From contig JAJFLA010000008.1 in NCBI GenBank assembly GCA_021772935.1, positions 62,001 to 126,000 of the forward strand: a DNA stretch of 64,000 nt, in the 5' to 3' direction. The position numbers and the translations under genes were made by a program. Shown here one piece after another: positions 8,857-17,668 of this stretch. Source of the DNA: Gammaproteobacteria bacterium. GTDB taxonomy: Bacteria; Pseudomonadota; Gammaproteobacteria; Xanthomonadales; SZUA-36. Position 1 is the stretch's first letter. The number at the start of each line of letters is the position of its first letter. Under the pieces are notes generated by a model. The model ran no database searches and was not told the DNA's origin. It saw nothing but the letters and a program-made list of their open reading frames with translations.

Positions 8857-10465
8857 CGATCCAGCCCTCCGGCACACTTTTGGGTTTGCGCATATCCCTG
8901 AGAATTTCACGTGCCGCGTTGGCGCCAGGGGCAGCCATAACACCTCCCCCGGGGTGATTTGAAGAGCCGCACATATACAGACCTTTTGCAGGTCCACGGT
9001 ATTGGGCATAACCGGGTATCGGTCGGTTGAACAACAATTGATCCATGGTCAATTCGCCCTGAAAAATATTGCCTTGGGTTAGGCCAACGTCATCTTCGAG
9101 ATCACGTGGTGTGCGAATCTCTACATGCAGGATCAGGTCTTTGAAACCAGGCGCATACGATTCGATTTTATCGATGACGGTTTGACCAAACTGGTCGCGG
9201 TGATCGCTGGTCCAGTCTTCACCGTTTACTTTGGGTGGCACATATTGCACGAACACGGACATAAAATGTTTGCCCGGTGGTGCCATGGTTGGGTCTGTCA
9301 GTGTCGGAATGAGCATGTCAACATACGGGTCTTTCGACCAACTGCCATTTTTCCAGTCATCATAAGCCAGCTCCAGGCGTTCAACGGTATCCACCAGGTG
9401 TAAATCCCCTTTAATGAGCTCAGGGTTGTCTTCCAGTGCAGTAAACTTTGGCAGGCCATCCAGTGCGAAGTTGAGCTTGCCGGATGAGCCACGAATTTTG
9501 AAGTTCTTCACCTTGCGGATAAAGTCTGGTTCAAGATCATTTTGGTCCATGCACTCGAGGAAGGTGCGTGGCAGGGTCATATTGGAAACAACGACATCGG
9601 CTTGATATTCATTACCGTTTTCCAACGCAACACCGGTAACTTTGCCGCCGCGTACGGTGATTTGTTCAACACCGGAACCACTTAGTAATTCGCCGCCATG
9701 GTCTTCAAAACAGTCTGCCATTGCCTGGGCGATGGCGCCCATGCCGCCACGCGCAAAGCCCCAGGCACCCATAGTGCCGTCAACATCGCCCATGGCATGG
9801 TGTAGCAGCACATATGCCGTGCCGGGTGACATAACACCCATGGCTGAACCGATAATTCCACTACCTGCCTTTGCTGCTTTGATCAACGGGTGCTCAAAAT
9901 ACTCATCCAGGTATTCTGAAATGCTCATCGTGTAAAGACGCATCATGTCGTAAATAACGTCCTCACCCAGATTCAGCAACTGTTTACCCATGTAAAACAT
10001 TTCCATCAGATCACGGGGTTTGAATGAAGTGGGGTCTGGGGCGGTACGCAACAGGAATTGCCGGATAAATCGGCATTGGCGCATGATATCCCGGTCAAAA
10101 CGAACCTTCGCATCGGCATCACGCGGGCTGAGACGGGCCATTTCCCGGCGTGATACATCAGGGTCTACATATGAACCCAGGTAATCACCGTTTTGAGAAA
10201 TGGTCGCACTACCACCGTAAGGTACGACCTGTAGTCCGTATTTCGCCAGATTCAGACTGCGGTACACCTCCGGTCGCAACAGGCTGCAGACATAGGAGCA
10301 GTTGGAATATACCCAATCCTTGTGCTTTTTAAGACTGACCGTCGCGCCGCCGATGTAGTCGTTTTTTTCAACTAACAGGACATCAAGCCCTGCTTTGGCC
10401 AGAAAGGCCGCATTGGTCAGGCCGTTATGGCCTGCACCAACAACGATGGCATCATATTTTTTCAC
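8849..10465 (-). CDS. NAD(P)/FAD-dependent oxidoreductase (phytoene desaturase-like), copy 1
   Basis: Flavoprotein of about 538 residues with the dinucleotide-binding motif AIVVGAGHNGLTNAAFLAKAG at the N terminus, LVEKNDYIGGATVS after it, and the C-terminal motif GLYMCGSSNHPGGGVMAAPG. GTG at 10465 is favoured because GGGAG lies eight bases upstream and the protein then starts right before the Rossmann motif. Alternative starts at 10525 or 10555 would add 20-30 residues. First gene of the minus-strand run; its promoter should lie in the divergent region that carries the 10559-10576 palindrome. Likely an oxidase or dehydrogenase acting on an intermediate of the same catabolic route as the GcvT-like and Rieske proteins; the substrate is unknown. 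Confidence 0.86.
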   Translation of the reverse strand: MKKYDAIVVGAGHNGLTNAAFLAKAGLDVLLVEKNDYIGGATVSLKKHKDWVYSNCSYVCSLLRPEVYRSLNLAKYGLQVVPYGGSATISQNGDYLGSYVDPDVSRREMARLSPRDADAKVRFDRDIMRQCRFIRQFLLRTAPDPTSFKPRDLMEMFYMGKQLLNLGEDVIYDMMRLYTMSISEYLDEYFEHPLIKAAKAGSGIIGSAMGVMSPGTAYVLLHHAMGDVDGTMGAWGFARGGMGAIAQAMADCFEDHGGELLSGSGVEQITVRGGKVTGVALENGNEYQADVVVSNMTLPRTFLECMDQNDLEPDFIRKVKNFKIRGSSGKLNFALDGLPKFTALEDNPELIKGDLHLVDTVERLELAYDDWKNGSWSKDPYVDMLIPTLTDPTMAPPGKHFMSVFVQYVPPKVNGEDWTSDHRDQFGQTVIDKIESYAPGFKDLILHVEIRTPRDLEDDVGLTQGNIFQGELTMDQLLFNRPIPGYAQYRGPAKGLYMCGSSNHPGGGVMAAPGANAAREILRDMRKPKSVPEGWIDD

Positions 10466-10558
10466 GCGGTTAGGCTCCCGATAGATCTGTACCTGGATGA
10501 TGTCTCTAGCTTGCTTTCTCGTCATAGGTTCGCATACCTGACATCTTCTGTCCATATT

Positions 10559-10576
10559 AATGAATGATTATTCATT
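10559..10576. promoter_or_regulatory. palindromic operator candidate for the TetR/BetI-like regulator
   Basis: AATGAATGATTATTCATT has perfect 7-base inverted arms (AATGAAT/ATTCATT) around a 4-base spacer. It is centred between the divergent flavoprotein gene and the regulator gene, the usual position for a TetR-family operator. A further CATT repeat follows at once. Binding is inferred from position and symmetry only. Confidence 0.6.
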
Positions 10577-10657
10577 CATTGTAAATCCTGTTCGCAGGAA
10601 TTATGCTGAAACGGTAAGTTTGCTGTTTTAGGTGGTTTTTGTGAAGGAGGGTCTATT

Positions 10658-11293
10658 TTGAGTCAAGCTGCGACAAAGCCGGGCACAAAGCGACGCACTG
10701 CATCAAAGGTGGAGCGTCAGACACAGCTTATCAAAGCGACCATACGGTCGATAGCAAAGCATGGTTTGTCGGTGACTACCATGGCGACCGTTGCTAAAGA
10801 AGCCGGGCTCAGCCAGGGTATTATCAACCTGCATTTTCAGAGTAAGGAACGGTTACTGGAAGAAACACTGCACTATGTTGTGGATGAATATCGTGCTGCC
10901 TGGTACAAAGCCCTGCACAACAGTGGTGATTCTGCAGTCGAAAAGCTGAGCGGGCTGGTAGCGGTGGATTATGAAAAACGGATTTGCCAGCGCAACAAGT
11001 TAGCGGTCTGGTTTGCCTTCTGGGGCGAAAGTCGTTCACGACTTACGTATCGCAGAATTTGTACAGATAGTAGCCGGGAGTACAAGCAGGTGTTGACCGG
11101 GCTATGCAAAAACATCATTGAGGACGGTGCTTATCAAGTGCAGGCTCAACATGTGGCCGCCGGCCTGTTGGCTATCAGTGAAGGGCTGTGGCTGGATTTA
11201 CTGCTGGATCCGACAGAAATGACCTCGGAGCAGGCACACGAGATAAGTATGTCGTACTTACGCGCTGTGTTCCCCAGGCATTTTTCTGCCTGA
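10658..11293 (+). CDS. TetR/AcrR-family regulator, BetI-like
   Basis: DNA-binding repressor of 211 residues. The N-terminal helix-turn-helix region is TTMATVAKEAGLSQGIINLHF (about residues 45-68), and the whole protein follows the BetI pattern, including the WFAFWGESRSR segment and the C-terminal AEGLW-like ISEGLWLDLLL segment. BetI proteins control choline/betaine genes and respond to the quaternary amine, so this points to a related effector. The start is TTG at 10658, supported by a strong GAAGGAGG seven bases upstream. It lies divergent from the flavoprotein operon and 46 bp before the Rieske gene. It probably controls both directions through the palindrome at 10559-10576. It is not necessarily BetI itself, since no betA or betB is present. 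Confidence 0.88.
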   Translation: MSQAATKPGTKRRTASKVERQTQLIKATIRSIAKHGLSVTTMATVAKEAGLSQGIINLHFQSKERLLEETLHYVVDEYRAAWYKALHNSGDSAVEKLSGLVAVDYEKRICQRNKLAVWFAFWGESRSRLTYRRICTDSSREYKQVLTGLCKNIIEDGAYQVQAQHVAAGLLAISEGLWLDLLLDPTEMTSEQAHEISMSYLRAVFPRHFSA

Positions 11294-11339
11294 CTCAGGC
11301 ACAACCGGGTCCCTTACTAAAACACGTGAACAGGAAACC

Positions 11340-12539
11340 ATGGACAAGCAAGCCATAACAGCGCTAATTGACGCACAACCCGCCAACACTTCACTGGATC
11401 AGGCCTTTTATGCTGACGCCGATATTTATCAGAGAGATGTTGAAGAGGTCTACCTCAAGAGCTGGTTGTATGCGGGACACCTGAGTGAAATCCCGGGAGT
11501 TGGTGATTGGTTCCTGTTTGAGCTGGCGGGTGAGTCACTCATTGTCGTGCGTAGCGATGATGATGATGTCAGCGCTGTGCTCAATGTATGTCGTCACCGG
11601 GGCTCTAGAATATGTCTGGATAAGACTGGCTGTTCTAAAAGGCTGGTCTGTCGCTACCATGGTTGGAGTTATGAACTGGATGGCCAGCTGCATTCCGCAG
11701 CTCATATGCCTGCTGACTTCGACAAGTCTGCAATTAAGTTAAAAAAGATACACACAGAAGTGCTGGAAGGCATGATTTACGTCAATTTTTCCGAAAAGCC
11801 TGCGTCATTTGAACCGATTCGTGAAGGTTTGAGCAGGTGTTTGCGCCCGTACCGGCTTGATAAGGCCAAAGTCGCCCACCGGCAAAGCTACTCCATCAAT
11901 GCCAACTGGAAGCTATCGGTAGAAAACTATACCGAGTGTTATCACTGTGCTCCTTCACATCCTGAATATACACGCGGGCATAGTCTGGCTAAACCAGGGG
12001 CCCGTTCCACAGTAATGATGGATGAAGTTATGGCGCGGGCTGGGACCTGTGGGTTAAGTGAAGAATCTGTCAATTGTGTTTATCTTGATGAACCGGGCTT
12101 TGGCAGCGGCTATGCGTTTGAGCGTTACCCAATGTGGCGCGGACACCTTACTGGCAGTGAGGATGGCCAAGCGGTTGCCCCGCTACTTGGAGATGTCAAA
12201 AACTATGACGGTGGTACTACTGATTTCCAGGTCGGGCCAGTCTCTTTTGCATTGGCCTATTGCGACTATGTTGTGATCTATCGGTTTACGCCACTTGCAT
12301 TGGGCAGGTCTGAATGTGATATTACCTGGCTGGTCAACGGTGGTGCCGAGGAAGGTAAAGACTATGACAAAACTCGTCTTACCTGGTTATGGGATGTCAC
12401 CACTTTGGCCGACAAGCGCATCATTGAATATAATGCAGAAGGCGTGAAATCACGTTATTACGAACCTGGGCCATACTCGAATATGGAAGAATTTACCTGG
12501 AAATTCATGTCCTGGTATCTGCAGGCGATCAGGCCCTGA
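11340..12539 (+). CDS. Rieske non-heme iron oxygenase alpha subunit (CntA/choline-type)
   Basis: Aromatic-ring-hydroxylase-family oxygenase of 399 residues. The Rieske [2Fe-2S] ligands are visible as C84-x-H86 and C104-x-x-H107. The mononuclear iron site is in the segment starting NWKLSVENYTECYHCAPSH, with His202 and His207. The bridging residue, Asp in most ring-hydroxylating oxygenases, is Glu199 here (E-x2-H-x4-H). The same Asp-to-Glu change is known in carnitine oxygenase CntA/YeaW, which attacks quaternary amines rather than aromatic rings. ATG at 11340 follows ACAGGAAACC. It is downstream of a BetI-like regulator. No reductase partner (CntB/GbcB type) is in the window. Substrate inferred as a betaine or other quaternary amine. 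Confidence 0.9.
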   Translation: MDKQAITALIDAQPANTSLDQAFYADADIYQRDVEEVYLKSWLYAGHLSEIPGVGDWFLFELAGESLIVVRSDDDDVSAVLNVCRHRGSRICLDKTGCSKRLVCRYHGWSYELDGQLHSAAHMPADFDKSAIKLKKIHTEVLEGMIYVNFSEKPASFEPIREGLSRCLRPYRLDKAKVAHRQSYSINANWKLSVENYTECYHCAPSHPEYTRGHSLAKPGARSTVMMDEVMARAGTCGLSEESVNCVYLDEPGFGSGYAFERYPMWRGHLTGSEDGQAVAPLLGDVKNYDGGTTDFQVGPVSFALAYCDYVVIYRFTPLALGRSECDITWLVNGGAEEGKDYDKTRLTWLWDVTTLADKRIIEYNAEGVKSRYYEPGPYSNMEEFTWKFMSWYLQAIRP

Positions 12540-12579
12540 ATGGTGTGGCTGGCACGAAGATTGTATAAACTCCTGAGGT

Positions 12580-13800
12580 ATGGATAAAGCGCTGCAACTA
12601 GCTCGTATGAAGCGGATACCGTTGCTGTTGTTGTTGTTGATGGCATTGCTGTTCCTTTTGACTTTGCATCAGCCAGCACCGTGGGCAAATTGGGTACACG
12701 CGTTTGCCGAAGCCGGCATGGTTGGTGCCCTGGCTGACTGGTTTGCAGTGGTTGCCCTTTTCCGCCACCCACTGGGTATACCTATTCCACATACCGCCAT
12801 TATTCAAAATCGAAAAAATGATCTCGGTGAAAGCATGTCAACATTTGTTGCTGATCATTTTCTTGAGCCCGATGTGGTACGTACCAAATTGCAAAACACC
12901 GACCTCGCGGCATTCGTGGTTAACTGGCTTAAGAGTGAAAAAGGTCGCCGCAGTTTGCAAAATTTCTCAGCATCGGTGCTGCGGTGGGCCCTGGGAGCCT
13001 TGCATGAAGAAAGGGTACGTCGTTTTCTTTCACGGCTTTCCAGCAAGCAGTTAGCCAAAGTCAGCCTTGCGCCACTACTTGGCAACACCCTGGCGTGGCT
13101 GGTCAGAGGGGATCGACACCAACAGATACTGACACAGATCCTGCGTTACACCATCGTTCTTGTGCATGACAATCGTGATGCAATCCGGGCCAGGGTACAA
13201 CAGGAAAGCCCCTGGTGGGTGCCGGGTTTTGTAGATGACCGCATTATGAAAAAAATGCTTGAGCGGATCGAACATCAGCTATTTGAAATGGCACTGGACC
13301 CGGATCACCACTTGCGTGGTCAGTTTAGTAGCTGGGTAACCAGGCTGTCACATGATTTGAAGCACTCCACCGAGCACAAGCGCATGGGGGACGACCTCAA
13401 ACAACAGTTGTTTGATAACGATGAATTGCAGGATTATCTATACGGTTTGTGGCGTGAGCTCGCAAATAGTATCGAAGAAGATATCGACAAACCCGAGTCA
13501 GTCATCAAACAAAACGTTGGATATTGGCTGGATAATGTTGCTGCGGAACTGAATGGAGACCCGGACATGCAAGCCTGGTTAAACAGCTGGCTTGTAGACG
13601 CTATAACAATGATAGTTGCACGTAACAGCAGCCAGATCGCAAGCCTGATCAGCGACACCGTGAGGTCCTGGGATGGTGCGGACACCAGTCGCCGGGTTGA
13701 GTTGGCGATTGGCCGCGACCTGCAGTTTATTCGTATCAACGGGACCATCGTGGGTGGCTTGGTTGGTTTGTTGATTCACGCTGTAAAAGTTTATATCTGA
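12580..13800 (+). CDS. DUF445 family membrane-anchored protein (YjiN-like)
   Basis: Protein of 406 residues matching the DUF445/YjiN family of unknown function. One N-terminal hydrophobic helix (KRIPLLLLLLMALLFLLTLH, about 11-30) is followed by the family-typical block EAGMVGALADWFAVVALFRHPLGIPIPHTAII. A long helical cytoplasmic or periplasmic region and a second hydrophobic helix at the extreme C terminus (GTIVGGLVGLLIHAVKVYI) complete it. ATG at 12580 is chosen because homologues begin with a similar short polar segment before the helix; an ATG at 12607 is possible. It follows the Rieske gene by 40 bp, but the family has no known link to that pathway. Confidence 0.9.
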   Translation: MDKALQLARMKRIPLLLLLLMALLFLLTLHQPAPWANWVHAFAEAGMVGALADWFAVVALFRHPLGIPIPHTAIIQNRKNDLGESMSTFVADHFLEPDVVRTKLQNTDLAAFVVNWLKSEKGRRSLQNFSASVLRWALGALHEERVRRFLSRLSSKQLAKVSLAPLLGNTLAWLVRGDRHQQILTQILRYTIVLVHDNRDAIRARVQQESPWWVPGFVDDRIMKKMLERIEHQLFEMALDPDHHLRGQFSSWVTRLSHDLKHSTEHKRMGDDLKQQLFDNDELQDYLYGLWRELANSIEEDIDKPESVIKQNVGYWLDNVAAELNGDPDMQAWLNSWLVDAITMIVARNSSQIASLISDTVRSWDGADTSRRVELAIGRDLQFIRINGTIVGGLVGLLIHAVKVYI

Positions 13801-13840
13801 TCCCGTTTATCGTTATGTTTTTCCATTACGGAACAGGGGT

Positions 13841-14338
13841 TTAATCCGGTGTTGTTGCGGCCTCAAAGCGGTTTTTCCCGCGGTTTTTCCGCACTTCTTT
13901 TGGATCCCAGATACAGCCGTTCATCGCTATCCATGCACCGTTTGGCAGGGCTTGCACAGCACCTACGGCACAGCCAATATTAAATACTGCGTCGGAATCA
14001 CGGAATCTCGCCGGGTTCAGGGCCCCAGTTAGCACCATGGTTTTGTCAGGAATATCAGCCAGCATCAACGCTGTTTTAACCATGGTATCAGTACCATGGG
14101 TGATCAGAACATGTGTTGCCTCACTGGTCATGATTGCGGTGTGAATTGCCAGCCTGTCTTCTTTAGTGACATGCAAACTGTCTTTTCGCATCATGGCCTT
14201 GACTTCAAACTCAAAACCTACCTGTAGATGTTCAAGAATCTGCCCGATTTGCGGTTCACCTATCTGGTAATCGCTCATATCATCAAAATAGATTTTGTCG
14301 ATGGTGCCACCAGTGGTAACAATTAATAGTTTATTCAT
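13841..14338 (-). CDS. short asparaginase-domain protein
   Basis: A 165-residue protein equal to the N-terminal domain of L-asparaginases. Both catalytic-threonine motifs are present: TTGGTID (Thr near residue 12) and ITHGTDTM (Thr83, Asp84). The C-terminal domain found in the usual 320-350-residue enzymes is absent. ATG at 14338 gives the normal N terminus; the frame open further upstream, to 14752, runs antisense through the start of the neighbouring gene and is not coding. It is divergent from the 998-residue gene with 80 bp between them. Asparagine hydrolysis is not assured, because the second domain normally completes the active site across the dimer. Confidence 0.82.
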   Translation of the reverse strand: MNKLLIVTTGGTIDKIYFDDMSDYQIGEPQIGQILEHLQVGFEFEVKAMMRKDSLHVTKEDRLAIHTAIMTSEATHVLITHGTDTMVKTALMLADIPDKTMVLTGALNPARFRDSDAVFNIGCAVGAVQALPNGAWIAMNGCIWDPKEVRKNRGKNRFEAATTPD

Positions 14339-14418
14339 TATCTCTGTCCGACTGAAGTCATTGCCGCTGTTATATTGCAGCGAGTAGTATAGCTTGCAAG
14401 CGTCACGGATAAATAAAG

Positions 14419-17415
14419 ATGAATATTCAGGCTGAGCAAGGTCGCGCAGACAAAAAGGCCTCGCGGGGCAGACTATCCCGTAGCTTATGGCAGTTACTGT
14501 GTCTGCTGTTTTTATCAACGCCCTTTGGCCTGTTGGCACAGCTTGACCAGCAGAACCAGGAACAAACACCGGTGGTCGAGGAGAAACCGGCAACAGAGCT
14601 TGTGGAGGTGACAGTTTCCCTGCCGGACAGCCATCAAATGGCGATGGCCCTGGCAACACCGGAGTTGCGCGAAAAGGCACTGCTTGATCTGGCTGTCGCT
14701 GCGAATGTGGTGAACCGGGCTGCAAGCGAGCCTGAAATGGATCACATTGCACAGGCGCAAGGTTTTCTGGATGATCGTGCCTGGTTGCAAATGCTGGTCG
14801 ATCGTTATGGCTGGGTACAGCCCCGTAGTTCGGTACTCGATCCAGCGGCTTGGCTGGTGCTTGCCGAGTTGCAGCAACATGATCTTGAAGATGTGGCCTT
14901 GGTATTTCCGGGCCGCATTACTCAAGCGGCTTTGATTCACCAGGTTTTTCAGCGGGCCGGGCAACGGCTTGCCGTATCCAATCTACCCGTTCTGTTGCTT
15001 GAGGTTGAGGCAGATGCTATCACCCTCTGGGATAAATTTTTACAATTGACAGGAGCTCAAGGTTCACAGGATACGGCGTGGAAGGCGGTAGAAGCTGCCT
15101 GGTTTACAGACCACCAGGTGCCGATACAACAGTCGCTGGATATGGGCACACAAAGTAAGGACCTGATGCTTGAAAATATCCCACAAGCCATGTCGCAACT
15201 GGTTTTGAGTGCGGTTGATACACGACCACCAGATAGCAGAGGGTTGATGCGGCTTCGGTATTCAATACTAAATAACATATCGGAACTGTTTGGAATGGAA
15301 AACGCCCAGGCTCGCGACCAGCTCAGGGATTTGTTATTGATAGTCAGCCTCGTGGATGGCCTGCATGAAGGTCATTACTTTAAATTTAACCATGGTTTGC
15401 TATCGATTACGTCCAGACTGCTTGAGCGTCCTGTAATTGCAGAAGAAACTTCCTCATTGGTCACCTGGCTGGTGACGGAATTGCCTGCCATATCGGCACA
15501 CTATGCGGTGGACTTTGCCAAGGTAGACCCATGGTTGAATGCAACGATGGCTGCGGTGTATGAAGTGCTATTGAAGATTGCCAACTCCGATGAGGGTGAT
15601 GCTGCTAACTACGATGTTGCTGTCAAAGCTTCTCGAGCTGTTCTGGCTGATGCTGTCGCACAACTGACACTATTGATTCCGGATATGGGTTACTACTTTG
15701 ATACGCCGGTCCGGGCAAAGATTGTCGAGGAAATTAATATCTGTATCAGTATTGCCGCCAGTTTGGAAGACAGTGGTGATTCATCCATGACGCGCGGCCA
15801 GTTTGATGCCTGTATGGGAACCTTGTTGGAACTGGCAGAGCGTGAAACCCGACTGGCTGAACTGTCAGGAGATATGAATGGTCCGTTTACGCTCGATACC
15901 TTACGACGTGAATTGAGCGTTACCCCTTGGCAAAGAATCAACTATGGCATCGGTTATCTACATGAACGCTACTCCACCGCTTGCAAGCCGCCAGCCAATG
16001 CGTTGCCAAATCCGCTGGAATGGGCTGTTCTTGCGACCACAATGACCTGGTTTGCCGAACATTCCCCTGGGTTTTTTAATACACCAGAGAACGAAACCAG
16101 GCTCACAAAAATGCGTAGCATCGGCGAACAGCTGATCCTGGTGCTGGCGGAACAAGCAGATTGTTTTGCGGGTGCCGGTACTGGAGTCAATGATCCAGTC
16201 AGTCGTGGTTTGACAGACTATGAGCTTGCCCTGCGTGAGCTGGAGTCGGGTATAGAAAACGCAGAGAAAGTTTTTCGTGCACAACGGCTCAGCCCTGGAG
16301 CTGATGTTTCGCTTGAGCAGAACGCTTTGCAGAAAACCAGTTACCGGCCTGACGACCTTGTTATTCAACCCTGTAATATGCAGTCGGTATGTGATATGTC
16401 CGGTGATCTCAGCACTACACGGGCACTAATAGGGCTGTTTCCTGACGAATACCTCATCGCCGAGCAAACAGGAATGGGACAGATAGAAATCTGTTACCAA
16501 CAGATGGAATGGGTGCAGCGTCGTTCAGAGTTGGTGCGAGCGGATGACCAGAATGTTGCCAATTATTATGGACACCTGGGTTTTGATCTGGTGGGGCGTT
16601 ATATCGAAAACGGTCGTACCAGTGATATTTTCAGTTTTCGTTTCACCAGCCCGGAGGAGCACCACTACTTATTTGCCCAAACATCTGAGGATGTGTTGAA
16701 CGACAGTTGTCCGGTCGAGTGGGTGGGTACTCGTGTGGTCACCCCGTTACGCGAGAACCGGGGCGGCATTGTGCCAAATCGCCTGACCTACCTTGCCGCG
16801 TCAAGAAAGCTGCCTTCACGTCTGCTGCAAAATAATTGGGCCCAGGGAGCAGAATGGCGTGACTGGTTTGTTACTGGTATTGGGGTTACACCCTTGGAAG
16901 TACCAGAGACGCCGGAAATTATGACCCGGTTAAACCAGCACCTTCAATCTTTATATCAGGCTGAGCAGACAGAAATATATCAGCGCGTATTGCTGCCAAA
17001 TGCACGAAATTCAGAAGGTGATGACGTCTCGCTTTTCGAAGAGATGTTACAGGTTTCGATTGCCAAGGCATTGATACGCATGCAAATGCTGTTGTTTTAT
17101 CCAGAATCACTGTTTAACTCGGATCCGATTCGTATGGCAATTGCGGGTGATGTGGGGCTGCTGGAGGGGCGTACTTTGCGCCGTTTCCGGGAAGACAATG
17201 TAACACTGACAACGGTCAACGAGATCGCCGAACAACGTTTGAAAAAACTCCGGGAGGTCTGGTCAAAACAACCGGAGGCTGTGCGCAGGCAGGGTTCGGT
17301 ACCAGCCAGCCTGATGCATGCACTGACCCGCATAAACGTCCTCTATCGGCAGTATTTTACATCCCGCCCAGAGCCGTTGCAGGTTGTCGAAGTCGAAACA
17401 CAAGCACAGGACTAG
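14419..17415 (+). CDS. hypothetical exported protein, 998 aa, no recognised domain
   Basis: A long intact frame of 998 residues that I cannot assign to a family. Residues about 22-41 (SLWQLLCLLFLSTPFGLLAQ) form a signal peptide or signal anchor after a basic N terminus, so the rest is probably periplasmic. The remainder looks mainly alpha-helical and soluble, with scattered cysteines including a CNMQSVC pair near residue 655. Codon structure is clean, with no stop over 3 kb. It stands alone between a short asparaginase gene and a repeat-rich region. Its TAG stop (17413-17415) lies inside the left end of the 251-bp inverted-repeat element, so the native C terminus may have been altered. Function unknown. 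Confidence 0.85.
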   Translation: MNIQAEQGRADKKASRGRLSRSLWQLLCLLFLSTPFGLLAQLDQQNQEQTPVVEEKPATELVEVTVSLPDSHQMAMALATPELREKALLDLAVAANVVNRAASEPEMDHIAQAQGFLDDRAWLQMLVDRYGWVQPRSSVLDPAAWLVLAELQQHDLEDVALVFPGRITQAALIHQVFQRAGQRLAVSNLPVLLLEVEADAITLWDKFLQLTGAQGSQDTAWKAVEAAWFTDHQVPIQQSLDMGTQSKDLMLENIPQAMSQLVLSAVDTRPPDSRGLMRLRYSILNNISELFGMENAQARDQLRDLLLIVSLVDGLHEGHYFKFNHGLLSITSRLLERPVIAEETSSLVTWLVTELPAISAHYAVDFAKVDPWLNATMAAVYEVLLKIANSDEGDAANYDVAVKASRAVLADAVAQLTLLIPDMGYYFDTPVRAKIVEEINICISIAASLEDSGDSSMTRGQFDACMGTLLELAERETRLAELSGDMNGPFTLDTLRRELSVTPWQRINYGIGYLHERYSTACKPPANALPNPLEWAVLATTMTWFAEHSPGFFNTPENETRLTKMRSIGEQLILVLAEQADCFAGAGTGVNDPVSRGLTDYELALRELESGIENAEKVFRAQRLSPGADVSLEQNALQKTSYRPDDLVIQPCNMQSVCDMSGDLSTTRALIGLFPDEYLIAEQTGMGQIEICYQQMEWVQRRSELVRADDQNVANYYGHLGFDLVGRYIENGRTSDIFSFRFTSPEEHHYLFAQTSEDVLNDSCPVEWVGTRVVTPLRENRGGIVPNRLTYLAASRKLPSRLLQNNWAQGAEWRDWFVTGIGVTPLEVPETPEIMTRLNQHLQSLYQAEQTEIYQRVLLPNARNSEGDDVSLFEEMLQVSIAKALIRMQMLLFYPESLFNSDPIRMAIAGDVGLLEGRTLRRFREDNVTLTTVNEIAEQRLKKLREVWSKQPEAVRRQGSVPASLMHALTRINVLYRQYFTSRPEPLQVVEVETQAQD

Positions 17416-17662
17416 CCCGCATATTTCAACAAGGATCCGGAGTTTGCGCTGTAGCTGGCGAAACAGTTTGGTAAAGCGTTCGAAAAATCATAGCAACAGC
17501 TATGGTTTGAGAAGGGTTTGTCGAAATGTGAAGCCAGATGCTGTGCAAAACCGGATAGGACAAACCGTAACTTTAGTAAATCGCACAAATACCCTATAAA
17601 ACTTTGAATTAAAAAATAATAAAGTCATTTTAATGCCCGCCTTGGTGAAATATACGGGTTAG
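17412..17662. mobile_element. MITE-like element with 23-bp inverted ends
   Basis: The left end begins CTAGCCCGCATATTTCA (17412-17434) and the right end (17640-17662) is its inverted copy with 20 of 23 bases matching. The 251-bp interior has no credible gene. A third copy of the same end lies at 22411-22434. Size and structure fit a miniature inverted-repeat element mobilised by a transposase encoded elsewhere; none is in the window. Confidence 0.6.
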
Positions 17663-17668
17663 CGCAAA

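Noticed and set aside
7303-10465. Carotenoid biosynthesis genes
   Set aside because: The phytoene-desaturase resemblance is at superfamily level; no crtB, crtE or crtY-like genes are nearby and the context is amine catabolism.
13841-14752. 303-codon version of the asparaginase-like frame
   Set aside because: The first 138 codons are antisense to the 998-aa gene and its leader; the asparaginase fold begins at 14338.
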